Origin: Beta vulgaris subsp. vulgaris
Lineage: Eukaryota; Streptophyta; Magnoliopsida; Caryophyllales; Amaranthaceae
Length of the DNA stretch: 64,000 nucleotides
Direction of reading: 5' to 3'
Assembly: GCF_026745355.1 (NCBI RefSeq)
Contig: NC_079206.1
Span: 21,755,399 to 21,819,398, forward strand
How positions within the stretch are numbered: the first letter of the stretch is position 1; every line of letters begins with the position of its first letter. Positions 42,895 through 53,337 of this stretch are shown here, piece after piece. The notes beneath the pieces were generated by a model. The model saw only the letters and a program-made list of their open reading frames with translations. It was not told where the DNA came from and did no database searches. Made by a program: the position numbers and the translations under genes.

Positions 42895-44396
42895 AAAACA
42901 AGATTAATTTGTTCTACTATTGTTAGCTAGATTGTGGGCTGCTCTGACTTCTTCTCTTGTTGCTTTGGAGCATATGAACAGCTGGAACGTGTTAGCTATG
43001 TCTTTTATTTCTTTGATAATGGAGGCAATATCCTTGTTGCATGAAGTTTGGTTGTTGAGGGAGTTCATGATTTCCTAGCAGTCTGTTTTTATTTGGATAT
43101 TTGCGCATCTCCACTAAAAGTCCTTTGTTGCTTGTAGAACTGCCACTGCTTCTACTTGTAATGGGGAGTGGGCGAAAATTCTTAGGTTATGGTTTGTTGA
43201 TATTGTTCTTGTTTGTTGATATTGTTCCTGTTTGTAAAGTCCATGCTATTGCAGCTTGCCACTCGTTCTTCTTTGGTTTTGCTTTCCAAGAACCATCTGT
43301 GCATATTACTTGGATACCATGCTGGTTTAACTTACCTGTGCTCCATTCTTGTTCTTGGGTAGTCATTATGCATCATGATTTTCTTTTATCTCTTTCCTAG
43401 ATTTTATTAGCTTTAGCATGATCCTTCCGGCTCTTATTATCGAAGACGGCCATTGGGTTTGGCTTTCCTCCCTTAAACACTAAGTCATTTTTGTGAAGCC
43501 ATATACTCTAGAGTGTTGCAATGAAGTTCAAGCGTAACTCGATAAATTCTTCCTCTTTTTTTCTTCTGAATAGGTTCAGGAAATTCCTGATCCAGTCATT
43601 GAGAGGAGTATATTGTATTTGTTACTCTTATACCCATTGTTGACCCCCAAATCCTTTTAGTGAAGTCACAATTTTTGAATAGATGAACATCGTCTTCTAG
43701 TTCATTGTTGCAGAATTCACATTTCTGATCAACATTGATCTTTCTCTTGGTTAGATTTGTCGCAGTTGGTATTGCTCTAATGGCTATTTTCCAAAGAAAG
43801 TGTTTCCACTTTGGAAAAATGTTTGAATTCCAGATTGATTTCCAGAATTGTTTTTCTTAATTGCCAGTACGTGGAGCCTTGTTAAGGAACCAGTAGCCTG
43901 ACTTTGCTGAATAGTTTCTTGAGGGGGTAAGTTTCCAATCTATACTATCTTCATTTCCTTCCTTTGGAATGTGGGTAACCAGAATTTTTCTTGCGTCTTT
44001 GGAGGAGAAGGATTTCAAAATGAGATTGTATTTCCGGGTACCATTCTCATTTATCAAATCTGCCACCTTATTAATGTTTGGGTTTCTAGATGTAGGAATT
44101 GCAGGGCCTTTGTCGTTCCAGGCCTCTGTATAGAGGTTTATGTTCCTACCATCACCCAATATCTTCCTTAATCCATCTTTGAATTTAGCAGAGGCTGTGA
44201 GGAGGCTTTTGAAGGCATAAGAGCAACTCTTAGGTTTGGTATCCTGTATAGAAAGGCTTATAGGATCATTTTTGTATTTCACCGCGTAAAGTATGTGAAT
44301 CAGTGAACCTTTATTTTTATGGATTCTCCAAGCTTGGTTGAAGAGAAGAGCTTGATTGATGTGGTTTATGTTTCTAAGCCATAAGCCACCCTCCAT
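42895..44396 (-). pseudogene. LINE ORF2 C-terminus: zinc-finger region and RNase H, broken
   Basis: The frame 43857-44396 reads MEGGLWLRNINHINQALLFN and SIDWKLTPSRNYSAKSGYWF, the region before the zf-RVT domain. From about 43400 to 42895 pieces of a plant RNase H domain appear, including WRCANIQIKTDC and REEVRAAHNLANNS. The plus-strand LINE at 48234-53008 lacks this RNase H, so the two are from different L1 lineages. Confidence 0.7.
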
Positions 44397-44399
44397 CTT

Positions 44400-45960
44400 A
44401 TGTCTCTCTAGTACTGCTTTTGATCTCCAACAATTAGGCTTTTTGTCAAATTTTGACGCCCACCAGTATTTTAGAAAGATAGAGGATAGTTTTGTTGTTA
44501 TTTTTTTGGCATCAGATAGATTAAGAGAATATGGGATGCCAGGTTGGTCAGGATTGTGTTTAGAAGGATAAGACTTCCTGGTTTAGAGCAGTGGACAAAT
44601 TTCCAAGAGAGTATCTTGTTTATAGTATTTGAAGTTATATCGTTCAGGCAAGAGGTTGTTCTTCCATCAATTTCCATAGTACCGCCCCAGGTAGGTTCCT
44701 GTTTGCACTTTGTTGGTGAACCCTAATGGACTTCTCATCATTCTGATGAATGTAGAAGGGGTATTAGGACTGAAAATTACGCGACACTTATCAAAATTGA
44801 TCATTTCTCCTGATTTTTAGCCAAATTCGTGGATTATTTTCTTGATTTCCCAGCAATTTTTAGGTTAGGCTTTGCTGGAAAATCAAGACATCATCTGCAA
44901 AGAATAGATGGGAGATTTATGGGGCTATTCTAGCAATTTTTAGGCCTTGGAGATCTTTCTTCTGTTGTAGATTGAAGAGATTACGAGAAAGCACTTCCAT
45001 ACATAAGATAAATACATAGGATGATAGGGGGTCACCTTGCCTGAGTCCTGGTCTTGGAAAGAATTTCTCGGAGGCTTCTCCATTGACAAGAACTGCATAT
45101 GACTCGTTGTGATGCATTGCATTATCCAATTAATCCATAACTCTGGGAAGCTCATTTTTCTCAAAATAGCTTGGACGAAATCCTATCTAATTCTATCATA
45201 TGCTTTACTTAGATCTATCTTGAGAATGTCTGCGTAGTTTTTCCCTTTCTTCCTTTTTTTTTTTTACCAAGTTTACAATCTCATGGGAGATAAAGCAGTT
45301 GTCCATCATTTGCCTTCCTGGCAGGAATGCATTTTGGAATTCATCTACTAGGCATCCTAGAATGAATTTGAGTCTATTAACAAGGGTTTTGGAGATGATT
45401 TTGTAAGAAGTGTTGCATAGACTTATTGGTTTGAAGTCATTGAGTGTTTGTGGTCGGTCAATCTTTGGCACTAGTGTGATGAAAGTATGGTTTTGCTCTC
45501 TCAAGCTATGACCACCTGTTAGGAAGGAGTTTACACTATTTACCACATCAGAAGCTACTTCCTCCAAATTTTTCTGATAGAAAATTGGTGGCATACCGTT
45601 TGGGCCTAGAGAGTTGAGGGGATGAGGGCTGAAAGCTGCTTCTTTGATTTCCTTTGCTGGGAAAGGTTTTGATAAGAATTGGATATGTTCTTCCGTCAGT
45701 CGAGGCATGGGGTCTAGAATTGTATCACTAGGATATAAAGTGTTAACTTCTAGAATGTTGTTGTTGAAGAGCACTTTGAAGTTGTTAACAAAGAGGCCCT
45801 TTATCTCATTGTTATTGGTAGTCCTGAGATTTGATAGCTCTGATTTTATTCCTACACTTTCTTGTCTTAACACTTTTGTGAAAGAAATTGGTGGTTTGAT
45901 CTCCCAGTGTATCCCATCTTGATTTTGCTTGTTGTTTCCAATAGTCAGTTTTGGTGTCTA
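44400..45960 (-). pseudogene. LINE ORF2 reverse transcriptase, broken
   Basis: The open part 45205-45873 carries FITLVPKIDRPQTLNDFKPI and SLCNTSYKIISKTLVNRLKF, then QNAFLPGRQMMDNCFISHEI. After a frame change come KIDLSKAYDR, GLRQGDPLSSYVFILCMEVL and LFFADDVLIF near 44890. The catalytic Phe-Ala-Asp-Asp box is preserved but stops lie at 44917, 45130 and 45205. Confidence 0.85.
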
Positions 45961-46212
45961 AGCTTGTTTTTATGCAGTCCTTGATCTTTATGTTCTCCTC
46001 TGCTTAATCCGTAGACTTAATACCCTTTTGAGCTATGCTTAGAGTATTGTTGATTGATTCCCAGTTGATGTTGTTAGCTTTTTTATAATCCATACACCAA
46101 TGTCTTATTTTCCTTAGTGTCGTATGTAACTTTCTTTATAGTTTAAACGCACTAAATCCTTGAACATTATGCCCCCATTCTTGTTGGATTATTAGCTTAA
46201 CTTCTTCGTGAT

Positions 46213-46476
46213 CTAAACACCAAGCCTCCAATTTGTATGGTCTTGTTCTCTTCTGCTTATCTCTATCATGCATCCACTATGGTTGTCAGCATCCACCCCC
46301 ATACATCTTGGAAACCCAAGCCTTACAAAAATCGGTTCCAAACAAGAAACCTGGCTTTTGGTTTCAGACAGAAAGATAAAGTCTACATTACTTAGCCTAG
46401 CCATACTAGAAATGAAGCTAATTACCTTGGAGTCCAAGATTTTTACCCCTCTACAATTCCAGCTGAGGATTGTCAT
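46213..46476 (-). pseudogene. LINE ORF2 endonuclease, N-terminal fragment
   Basis: The segment reads MTILSWNCRGVKILDSKVIS and FIFLSETKSQ, the first two motifs of the apurinic-type endonuclease that nicks the target. The later GDFN and SDH motifs are absent before the RT part, so much of the domain has been deleted or scrambled. Confidence 0.8.
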
Positions 46477-46735
46477 ATAATCCTAGAAGGCTGTTGGTCA
46501 GCCGCACCTTCAGATGTAGATATTCTTCCTTTTGGGGTAGTATTGGCCTAGGGCTTATATCCTCCTCCTCGCTTAATCCAAATTTAAGGACAGATTTACC
46601 TTTTGTTTTCTTTTGGATTTTAATGCGTTTTGCCTATGAGGGGTTGGCTTCGAAAACATCAGTTGGGGCTGTATTGAAGAAATCGTTTTTTTATAAGTGT
46701 GGTATGGATATATGACATTGGTATTGTATTGATGG

Positions 46736-47932
46736 TTAGGTTATTCTGGTTACTTTTCTTACCATATGAAGTGGAATGCTGAGGTTTATTGGATGAAGAG
46801 TGGTTTGAATTTCATTATATTTTCCTCTTATTTTGGCGAGGGGTACTCTCACTTCTGCTCCTTGAACCTTCCATAAACACTTGAGTTTCTCTATTCCCTT
46901 CATTTTCTTGTTTGCGATCACCATTGTTATTGTTTGGGTTAATGTTTTCACTTGATGAGGAAGAATGGTCATCATTACTGTTATTATTTGCGTTGTTGCC
47001 ATTACCTCCTGCATCATCTGAGTTCTCATGTTCATGATCTGGTTCAAGGGTTATTTCTGACGGACTATCTCCTTCTTAATCTCTTTCCCATGAGTAGTTG
47101 ACCAAGTTGATAAACGTTTATCTGTTCCAATCAACTCTTTAGAGGCATATTAGTTTGTTCGTGAAAAAGGGTTGGAAGGATTGAAATGTGTAGGGAATTT
47201 CAGTACCTCTTCCCACATCTCCATGACTATTTTGAGGTGTTTTTGAGCAGTCTCTATGGGTATTCTGCATTTTGGTCTCCGATGGCCTATTCTCCCACAC
47301 TTGTTGCATTAGACAAAAACTCCTTCGTATCTAAAATCTACCTAATCTGGTTCCCCATTATGGTAGTCTAGAAAGAAACCAGGTATGAGAGGATTGTTTA
47401 TGGAAATTACAACCTTGCCTCTTATGAAATCTTTGAAGCCTTGAGAGGTGGAATTATTATCAAAGTATAAGACTTTTCCTATTTTATCAAGTGCTCTTCT
47501 AGCCACCTATGGTTTATTGTAAATGAGAAGGAAACCTTCGACCCTTACCCTGATAGGTGATTGGGTGAAGGTAAATGATTGGAAGGATGCCCTTAGTCTA
47601 TATTTTGTGAAGAGGAATAAGGCTCCATCATAACTTGCTGAGCCTTAGGCATCGAGATTATCTCTATCTCTTACGTCAAGGCAGAAGAAGAAGAGGTTAC
47701 CTATTTTCTTGATTGATATTTCATCGTGGGTAGTTCATCGTAGGTACACCCAGTCTTGTATGTCTCTAACTTTGAAATCTCTAAAATCTTTAGCTTTTCC
47801 TATTACTGCATTAAGGAGTAAACTATCCTCCGGTAGGATGTGACCTTCAAGGGGTCTGATGATGGGTCCCATTCTTCTCATTGAGTTTTCAGATGAGTTA
47901 GTAAGGTTAATAGTTGGGGTGAATGGATTCAT
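46736..47932 (-). pseudogene. LINE ORF1 (DUF4283 and zinc knuckle), broken
   Basis: The start MNPFTPTINLTNSSENSMRR leads to IRPLEGHILPEDSLLLNAVI. After stops come RDFKVRDIQDWVYLR and a CCHC knuckle reading CNKCGRIGHRRPKC near 47270-47310. ORF1 proteins of plant L1 elements bind RNA. Stops at about 47735, 47650, 47510, 47350 and 47320 and frame changes break the product. Confidence 0.75.
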
Positions 47933-48219
47933 GATGGAGGTGCTTAAGTGTTAGTAGAAAGGTTTGTAGGTGAAAGATATCTTCTCAATTTTTAGTGAGA
48001 GAAGCTCTATGCTGGAGACAATTCCTTCAATTTGGAGGCTGCCCTAAATTCTTCCAACGATTGTTATCTTCATTATTTACCTCTTTTCTCAACTATTTAG
48101 CTTCCACAATAAAACACCCACAATCTATCCTATCCCAATGCTTCAACAAATCTTGTCATTAAATTTAATTATAATCCACATTGGGATTTATCTTCAAAGA
48201 ATCCGAATTACATATTATT

Positions 48220-48233
48220 AAAACCAAAAGCCA
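48220..48233. repeat. Target-site duplication, left copy, of the plus-strand LINE
   Basis: The 14-bp sequence AAAACCAAAAGCCA occurs here and again at 53009-53022, right after the A-rich tail of the LINE. This is the footprint of target-primed reverse transcription. Confidence 0.88.
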
Positions 48234-48306
48234 ACATAGCTTTCTCTCTAAGCGGTCTATAGGTGCACGATAAGAGTGGTTTTCTATCGTGCGCTTTGGC
48301 ACCTCA

Positions 48307-49542
48307 ATGGGGAGGAAGAAGAAAGCGTCGGCGCCGGTTAATAGCTCGTCGGCTTCCGTGCAAAACAAGGAAGCTGAAAATGTAAGTTTGGAGCTGGAAA
48401 AGGAAGTGTCTCAGGAGAAATCCAATGTAACAGTAACTACACCTGTAAGTGTTGTACAAGAAAAAATAGCGATTGTCACTGAGAAAGAAAAGGAAGATGA
48501 TGGTGCTATTAAGAACTCAGCTGAACAATGGAAAATCTTTACCAACCAGAACAGAATCTCTAGCAAAGGTATGGGTTTGAAATTTCTTGCTCCTACCATA
48601 GTTGATGGATGTCCTACTGCAAAACTTGAACAAAATGAAGTTGAGAAAATGAATGAAGTATGGCGTAACTCACTGATTGTTTACATTGTAGGCCAAAATC
48701 CTACATTAACTGCAGTTAAGTCTTATTTGAAATCTCAATGGCAGCTTCCTGAGGACTGTATTATGTTTAAACATGATGAAGGCTATTTTGTAGTTAAGCT
48801 ACAATCTAGGGAGATTAGGGATACAATTCTATATACAGGACCTCATATGTTTTATGGAAAGCCAATGATAGTAAAACAATGGTCATCCACTTTCAATTTT
48901 CATTCTGAAATTTTAAAAGTGGTGCCTATTTGGGTGAAACTGGATAATCTGCCTTTGAACTGTTGGAGTGAAAACTCTTTAAGCAGGATTGGAAGCCTCT
49001 TGGGAGTGCCCTTATATGCAGATGAGTGTACTTCCAAAACTCTTAGGGTTTCCTATGCTAGACTATTAATTGAGATGGATGTGACTAAAGTCATGCCAAA
49101 GGAAGTTAAGATAGCTGATCCTAATGGTAATGTCTTCACTCAACATGTAAGTTATGATTGGATTCCCCCATTTTGTAAGAAATGTCAGAGTGTGGGTCAT
49201 AACTGTGAAAAATCAATGGCTATGAAGAATAAGGTGATTCAAAAATGGGTTCCAAAACAATAAGAGGGACAAGAGGGTGCATCAAAGCCTGGTGATCCCA
49301 CCTTGCCAGTAGATCCTAGGCCTCCTAGTGATCCTGTCATTGTGGTAGATCTAAGGTCTGAATCCCTAATTACCCATGTTGCTTCACCTAATCAGATCAA
49401 AGACCCTGAAGAGGAAGAAGAAGTCTGGAAAGTTGTCACAAGGAAATCAAAAGACAGAGGGAAACAAGGGAACTTACAAGCTGCTGGGAAGGACTCAGGT
49501 AAACCTGGGGGTGCTAAGGGACCAAACCCTTATTTATCCTAA
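48307..49542 (+). pseudogene. LINE ORF1 protein, one premature stop
   Basis: The start MGRKKKASAPVNSSSASVQN opens a basic, Ser-rich N-terminus. A DUF4283-type domain follows (about residues 110-260, including WRNSLIVYIVGQNPTLTAVK and LKVVPIWVKLDNLPLNCWSE), and a Cys-rich knuckle CKKCQSVGHNC lies near residue 295. A TAA at 49261-49263 ends the frame after 318 residues, but the same frame stays open to 49542 and contains DPEEEEEVWKVVTRKSK, so the intact protein had about 411 residues. ORF1 proteins bind the LINE RNA. An upstream in-frame GTG at 48289 is less likely than the ATG. Confidence 0.85.
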
Positions 49543-52500
49543 TGAAGGTCTCTACTTGGAATGTGAGAGGGATGAATGATCCCTATAAAATAAAGGAAAT
49601 CAAAAATTTCCTGAATCTGGAAAAGCTTTCAATTTGTGGTTTACTTGAGACTAGGGTGAGAAGTCATAATGCCACTAAAATTCAAAGGAAATTTGGTGTT
49701 GATTGGACTTGGTGCTGTAACTATTCTTTCTCTCCAAAAGGAAGAATATGGTTTGGTTGGAAGCCTGGAGAGGTTAAGATTCAGATACTCAAGCAAGCTG
49801 AACAGTTACTAGCTTGTAAAGTATCTAATTATGATGGCACAAGGGAGTTTCAGCTTATAGTGGTGTATGGACTACACACTATAAGTGATAGGAGAGAATT
49901 ATGGGTTGATCTGCTAGAAGCTCTGGATAACAACATCCCAGGGATAGTTCTAGGAGACTTTAATGTTGTGTTACATTCAAATGACAGAATGAATGGGAAT
50001 CCAATTAGTGAAGCTGAGACTAAGGATTTTGAAAAGTTTATGAATGATGCCAATCTCATTGAAGCCCCAACTGCTGGAGTGTTCTATTCATGGAATAACA
50101 AAGGTGAAGGTCAGGCTAGAATAGCTAGTAGGATTGATAGAGCACTTGTGAATGCTGACTAGATTGATAAATATACTAATGTGGTTGTTCAATATAAACC
50201 TAATGGTGTATCTGATCATAGTCCATTGGTTTTTAATATGGATAACCAAAGCACTACAGGGGGAAGACCCTTTAAATTTTTGAATAGTTTATGTGATTAT
50301 GAGAACTTTGAGGTTGTTGTTAGGGAAGCTTGGAATAGTGAGAATGATGTGTATAAGATGAAGGGTATCTGGTTGAAGTTGAAAAAAGTGAAACAAGCTC
50401 TGAAACAAATGCATAAACCCCATGCTCATGCTTATTGTAAAGTTGAAGAGTTGAGAAGAAAGCTTACAACTGTTCAACAGCTTGCTGACATCAATATCAA
50501 TACTCAATTGCAAGAAGAAGAGAAGTCTTATGAAGATCAGCTTAGATATTGGTCTCAGATTGAGGAAAGTATTCTTAGGCAGAATTCTAGGATTGGATGG
50601 CTTAGTCAAGGAGATACTAACTCCAAGTTCTTCTTTACTGCCATGAAAACAAGGAAAGCTAAGAATAAAATAGTTCAAATTCAGACTGAACAAGGGGAGG
50701 TTCTAACAAATCCTGATGATATCCAGGGTGAAATTGTTGGTTTTTTTAAGAACCTGTTGGGTACCCGTAAAGATGAACTTACAGGTATTGACATTCAGCT
50801 CATGAGAAGAGGAAAGCAATTAAGTAGACAAGCTTGTGACACTCTTATTGCTCAAGTTACCTCAGATGAAATTGATAATGCTCTTTTTAGCATTGAGGAT
50901 GGAAAAGCCCTTGGAATAGATGGCTTTAACTCTCTTTTCTTCAAGAGATGTTGGCACTTCATAAGAGAAGATATGTATCTTGCTGTTCATGAATTTTTTC
51001 AATCAGCATTCATTCACTGGCCAGTTAACACTACAGTGATCACTTTGATTCCTAAGAAGGAAAATGTCACTCATGCTAAAGATTTCAGACCAATAGCCTG
51101 CTGCACAGTGGTGTATAAAATTGTGTCTAAAATCTTAACACAAAGATTAGGCAAGGTTATCAGTGAAGTGGTGAATCCAGCACAATCAGGTTTCATCCCT
51201 GGAAGGCATATTGCAGATAATATTCTCCTTGCAACTGAGTTGATCAAGGGGTATGATAGGAAACATATTTCCCCCAGATGTGTCATCAAGGTAGATATTA
51301 AGAAAGCTTATGATTCAGTGGATTGGTGTTTCCTTGAACAAATGCTAGTTGAATTGGGCTTCCCTGATCCCTTTATCAAGTGGACTATGGGCTGTGTGAG
51401 AGGGGTTAGCTATTCTATTTTATTAAATGGGATACCTGCCATGCCTTTCCCGGCCAAAAAGGGGGTGAGACAAGGGGATCCTCTCTCCCCTTTCTTGTTT
51501 GCTTTATGTATGGAATATATGAGTAGATGCTTGGAAGAACTTCATCACATTCCAGACTTTAATTTTCATCCAAAGTGTGAAAAGATAAAGCTCACTCACA
51601 TGATGTTTGCAGATGACTTGCTTCTTTTTGCAAGAGCTGATCATAGTTCAATCACAAAGATCATGGATGCTTTTATGAAATTCTCTGTTGCTTCAGGCCT
51701 AGAAGCAAGTGTAGAAAAAAGTAGTATTTACTTGACAGGAGTTTCAGAGGAGGAAAAAATTGTGTTAGCTGACCTCATACATATGCCTATTGGTCAGCTT
51801 CCTTTTAAGTATCTAGGGGTTCCACTAACCTCTAAAAAGCTTAGCTATAGCCAATGCAAGCCTCTGGTGGAGAAAATAACTGATAGAGCTCAAGGTTGGG
51901 TTGCAAAATTGTTGTCCTATGCTGGGAGACTTCAGCTTGTGAGATCAATTCTAAGTAGCATGCAGAACTATTGGGGTCACATCTTTCCTTTATCAAAAAA
52001 CTTATTAAGGCTGTTGAAGGGTGTGTAAGAGATTTCTATGGACTGGGGTTGTTGAGCCTTCAAAAAAAGCACCTGTGCTTGGGAGACTTTGCTTAAAAAC
52101 AAAAATGAAGGAGGCTGGAACCTGATTGATATGAAGATCTGGAATTTAGCTGGTCTCATGAAGCTGCTTTGGGCTATTTCCTTCAAAAGAGAGAAGCTCT
52201 AGGTTCAGTGGATCCATGCATATTACATCAAAAGGCAAACACCTGATACAGTTGCTATTAGCAACAACATCTCTTGGATTTTGAAAAAAGTGATGGCAAC
52301 TAGAGAGCATGTTCAGGAGCTTGGTGGTTGGCACACAGTTCTAGGGAATGGTGAGTTCAGCATTCACAAAGTATACCTGAAATTGAGGACATACCATACT
52401 TGGGTTCCTTGGAGAAGGGTGATAAAAAACAACAAAGCAACCCCTAGAAGTGTGTTTATTCTTTGGCTAGCAGCTCACAAAAGACTTGCAACATCAGATA

Positions 52501-52880
52501 GAATTATGAAGTGGAATGTTCAGTGTAGTAGCATTTGCAAGCTCTGTGATGCTGCAAATAAATCTATTGAGCACCTGTTTTTTGAGTGTCAGTACTCTAG
52601 TGCAGTTTGGATGCAGATTCTAAGTATTATAAACATCTGCAGAAGAGGCAATGGCTTTAGTCATGAACTACAAGAAGTATGTAGGAAAGCTCATAGCAAT
52701 ACAAGAAGAGCTCGAGTCTATGTCATGCTGTTTACTGAAACAGTTTATATGGTCTGGATCCAGAGGAACTTGAAGATTTTCCAAAACAACCTGATGCAAA
52801 CTGAGAGACTCGTCAGAGAAATTATATTTAGAGTGACTGCTAGATGTAATGATGAGGATAGGCTGTTGCTAATTGCTTAA
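49542..52880 (+). pseudogene. LINE ORF2: endonuclease, reverse transcriptase, zinc-finger domain, with a few lesions
   Basis: The start MKVSTWNVRGMNDPYKIKEI overlaps the ORF1 stop. The endonuclease is complete by motif: WNVRGMN, LLETRV, VVYGLH, VLGDFNVVLH and GVSDHSPLVF. A TAG at 50160-50162 stands where Trp is likely. Reverse transcriptase follows: VITLIPKKENVTHAKDFRPI, QSGFIPGRHIADNILLATEL, VKKAYDSVDW-like VDIKKAYDSVDW, KKGVRQGDPLSPFLFALCME and MMFADDLLLFAR with the catalytic Asp pair. Small indels between about 51995 and 52080 shift the frame and restore it, and a TAG lies at 52200-52202. The C-terminus has a zf-RVT domain (ATPRSVFILWLAAHKRLATS, CKLCDAANKSIEHLFFEC). Frame length is about 1,112 codons. 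RNase H is absent. Confidence 0.9.
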
Positions 52881-53008
52881 GTTTGTTTCCTCTGTTGTTT
52901 TTGTTTCCCTTTTAACACAGTTTTCATCTGTTGTTAGGGGATTGTATTGTGGATTCTCAACTATTTTTTTTGGTTTTCAATAATAACTTTGAATTGCCAA
53001 AAAAGAAA

Positions 53009-53022
53009 AAAACCAAAAGCCA
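53009..53022. repeat. Target-site duplication, right copy, of the plus-strand LINE
   Basis: This repeats AAAACCAAAAGCCA from 48220-48233 with no mismatch. The sequence that continues to the right belongs to the region upstream of the CobW gene. Confidence 0.88.
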
Positions 53023-53337
53023 TATTGTTAAATACAATCCTCAATTAGAATATTTGTGATATAGTTGATTGTACAATACTACAATTGAACTTGATAAGTT
53101 GATATTTGTCTCTCCTTATTAAAATGACAGTAGCAAAATAGAAAATTCCATAAAAATTTCCAACAAAATGGTTAGGAGTTGTCGTTTCACTTACGTCAAT
53201 AAACTTTTTTCTGTTTTCGGTTGGAAAATCCTTAAACCCCTTTTGCCAAATCCTTTCTTTTGAGGGTTTAAGCCCCCCAAACTTCCACTTGTAGACTCTC
53301 AAATTTCCCCCAAAATCTATTGACAAATCCCCTGAAA
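53023..53337 (+). promoter_or_regulatory. Proximal promoter and 5' UTR of the CobW gene
   Basis: Only 315 bp separate the LINE target duplication from the CobW start codon. No canonical TATA box at a convincing distance was identified. The AT content falls toward the start codon and a pyrimidine-rich leader is present (53260-53330). Regulatory sites farther upstream would now be separated from the gene by 4.8 kb of LINE. Confidence 0.4.

Larger units (their letters stand above)
42873..48048 (-). mobile_element. Decayed L1-type LINE, minus strand
   Basis: Minus-strand ORF1, endonuclease, reverse transcriptase, zinc-finger and RNase H segments follow each other, and a 12-base A tail (T run at 42873-42884) marks the 3' end. 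The 5' limit is inferred from the leader before ORF1. A degenerate target duplication is possible (CCTCTTCCAATG left of the tail, ATTCTTCCAACG near 48051-48062). Numerous stops make it inactive. Confidence 0.85.
48234..53008 (+). mobile_element. Nearly full-length L1-type LINE, 4,775 bp
   Basis: The element has a 73-bp leader, ORF1, ORF2, a short 3' UTR and an A-rich tail (AAAAAAGAAAA), bounded by a 14-bp target duplication. The ORF1 stop and ORF2 start overlap as TAATG. Only a few lesions are visible: one stop in ORF1, two in ORF2 and a small cluster of indels. The low number of lesions and the perfect target duplication suggest a comparatively recent insertion. Confidence 0.92.

Noticed and set aside
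42842..48062. Clear target-site duplication for the minus-strand LINE
   Set aside because: CCTCTTCCAATG and ATTCTTCCAACG are similar but have several differences, so the match may be chance. It was kept only as a remark.
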